Shown piece after piece: positions 63,039-64,000 of a stretch of 64,000 nt of DNA. This stretch comes from Paenibacillus montanisoli (GTDB lineage Bacteria > Bacillota > Bacilli > Paenibacillales > Paenibacillaceae). The translations under genes and the position numbers were made by a program. Location: assembly GCF_003268025.1 (NCBI RefSeq), contig NZ_QLUW01000001.1, forward strand, positions 1,550,001 through 1,614,000, written 5' to 3'. The number at the start of each line of letters is the position of its first letter. Position 1 is the first letter of the stretch. The notes under the pieces are model-generated. The model was not told where the DNA came from. It did not search any database and saw only the letters and a list, made by a program, of their open reading frames with translations.

Positions 63039-63449
63039 ATGGGTGACGAAATACGCAGAAATATGGCGCTTTTTCCGATCGGCATCGTCATGAAGTTGAC
63101 CGACTTGACCGCGAGGCAAATCCGTTACTACGAGCAGCACGAACTGATTGTACCCGCTCGTACGTCCGGCAACCAGCGGCTGTTCTCGTTCAACGATGTT
63201 GAGAGGCTGCTTGAGATTAAATCGTTAATCGAGAAGGGCGTTAATATTGCGGGCATTAAGCAAGTCATGAATCCGGTATCCAAGGAATCCGAAGACGCTA
63301 CCGTCGTTAGCGAGCTGTCCGAGGTGAAGCGCCGTGAGCTCTCCGATGCGCAGCTGCATCGGCTGCTGAAGCAGCAACTGATTGAGAAGAGACCGGGTAA
63401 GGCTTCGATGATTCAAGGCCAGCTGTCCCGTTTCTATAACAAAAAATAA
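63039..63449 (+). CDS. glnR: Nitrogen regulator GlnR (MerR family)
   Basis: 136 residues. Winged-helix MerR-type DNA-binding domain LTDLTARQIRYYEQHELIVPARTSGNQRLFSFNDVERLLEIKSL, then the C-terminal tail that senses feedback-inhibited glutamine synthetase in Bacillus. It represses glnRA and other nitrogen genes in excess nitrogen. A matching box precedes it. GGAAGG lies 10 bases before the ATG. Confidence 0.95.
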   Translation: MGDEIRRNMALFPIGIVMKLTDLTARQIRYYEQHELIVPARTSGNQRLFSFNDVERLLEIKSLIEKGVNIAGIKQVMNPVSKESEDATVVSELSEVKRRELSDAQLHRLLKQQLIEKRPGKASMIQGQLSRFYNKK

Positions 63450-63480
63450 TTCCACTACCTGGCTTTAAGGAGATGATTCT

Positions 63481-64000
63481 GTGAGCTACACCAAAGATGA
63501 CATCAGACGCATTGCTAAAGAACAGAATGTCCGGTTTATTCGTCTTCAGTTCACCGATTTGCTGGGAACGATCAAGAACGTCGAAATCCCGGTCAGTCAG
63601 CTGGAAAAGGCGCTCGATAACAAAATGATGTTTGACGGTTCGTCCATTGAAGGCTATGTACGGATCGAAGAATCCGATATGTATCTGTATCCGGATCTAG
63701 ACACATGGGTCGTTTTCCCTTGGGTCGCGGAAGATCGTATCGCCCGTCTGATTTGCGACGTATATATGCCTGACGGCACGCCGTTTGCCGGCGATCCGCG
63801 CGGCATTTTGAAGCGCGTATTGAAGGAAGCGGAGGAAATGGGTTATACCGCGATGAACGTTGGACCGGAACCGGAATTCTTCCTATTCAAGACCGATGAT
63901 AAGGGCAACCCGACCACCGAGCTGAACGATCAGGGCGGCTACTTCGACCTTGCTCCGATGGATCTCGGCGAGAACTGCCGCCGTGAAATCGTATTGACGC
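63481..64000 (+). CDS. glnA: Glutamine synthetase type I (3' end outside window)
   Basis: First 173 codons: [46 protein letters not shown] in the beta-grasp domain, then PEPEFFLFK with metal-binding Glu residues and [10 protein letters not shown]. Makes glutamine from glutamate, ammonia and ATP. GTG start at 63481, with AAGGAG 8 bases upstream, 31 bases after glnR. The feedback-inhibitable enzyme controls GlnR activity in Bacillus. Confidence 0.95.
   Translation, partial: MSYTKDDIRRIAKEQNVRFIRLQFTDLLGTIKNVEIPVSQLEKALDNKMMFDGSSIEGYVRIEESDMYLYPDLDTWVVFPWVAEDRIARLICDVYMPDGTPFAGDPRGILKRVLKEAEEMGYTAMNVGPEPEFFLFKTDDKGNPTTELNDQGGYFDLAPMDLGENCRREIVLT

Overview
The window reads as chromosome of an aerobic, endospore-forming member of the Bacillales, most probably Paenibacillus or a close relative. 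It is moderately GC-rich with AGGAGG-type ribosome binding sites and several TTG/GTG starts. It carries the spore genes cotE and spoVK, a YtxJ-type bacillithiol-linked protein and a sporulenol-type triterpene cyclase. Two gene orders known from Bacillus are present: cotE..mutS-mutL and spoVK-hflX-ynbB-glnR-glnA. No rRNA, tRNA, CRISPR array, intact IS or prophage was seen.

Layout. 1-11 kb: 3' part of an ABC exporter, purT, an SGNH hydrolase, a two-gene ABC exporter, parE-parC and a MarR regulator. 11-17 kb (minus): response regulator, rRNA-methyltransferase-like protein, RluA-type pseudouridine synthase and CapA lipoprotein, divergent from the partner histidine kinase, then an XRE repressor. 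17-25 kb: sqhC, divergent from a Fur-box promoter driving two siderophore permeases and an ABC exporter; then an M29 aminopeptidase and a GNAT. 25-35 kb is an accessory stretch: a PadR/HAAS/WWP-repeat membrane operon, a 0.7 kb intergenic mosaic with a duplicated palindrome and a small gene that appears to start at ATT, a VOC protein, a CBO0543-type membrane protein, a four-gene operon of unknown function whose first three genes start with TTG, an AraC regulator, a frameshifted cytochrome P450 and speD. 35-44 kb: GNAT, ytxJ, a GH18 protein with N-terminal repeats, small YxcD-type genes, DUF309, carbonic anhydrase, a HesB-like protein, M32 carboxypeptidase, a CBM9 remnant and an aromatic-acid exporter family protein. 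43-54 kb: cotE, an amidoligase-like gene, a GH172 gene on the other strand, then mutS-mutL-methyltransferase-miaA-hfq, tightly packed with overlapping ends. 54-64 kb: PBP1A, lipoprotein cyclophilin, DUF402, YdcF, spoVK, hflX, an intergenic stem-loop element, ynbB, glnR and the 5' part of glnA, with a GlnR/TnrA operator at the glnR promoter.

Most of the window is conserved housekeeping. The parts most likely to be new are the TTG-start operon of internally duplicated membrane proteins (29.0-31.5 kb), the WWP-repeat membrane protein with its PadR regulator (25.4-26.9 kb), the mosaic at 26.9-27.6 kb, the amidoligase-like gene beside cotE, and the stem-loop element before ynbB. All calls come from reading the sequence; no database search was run.
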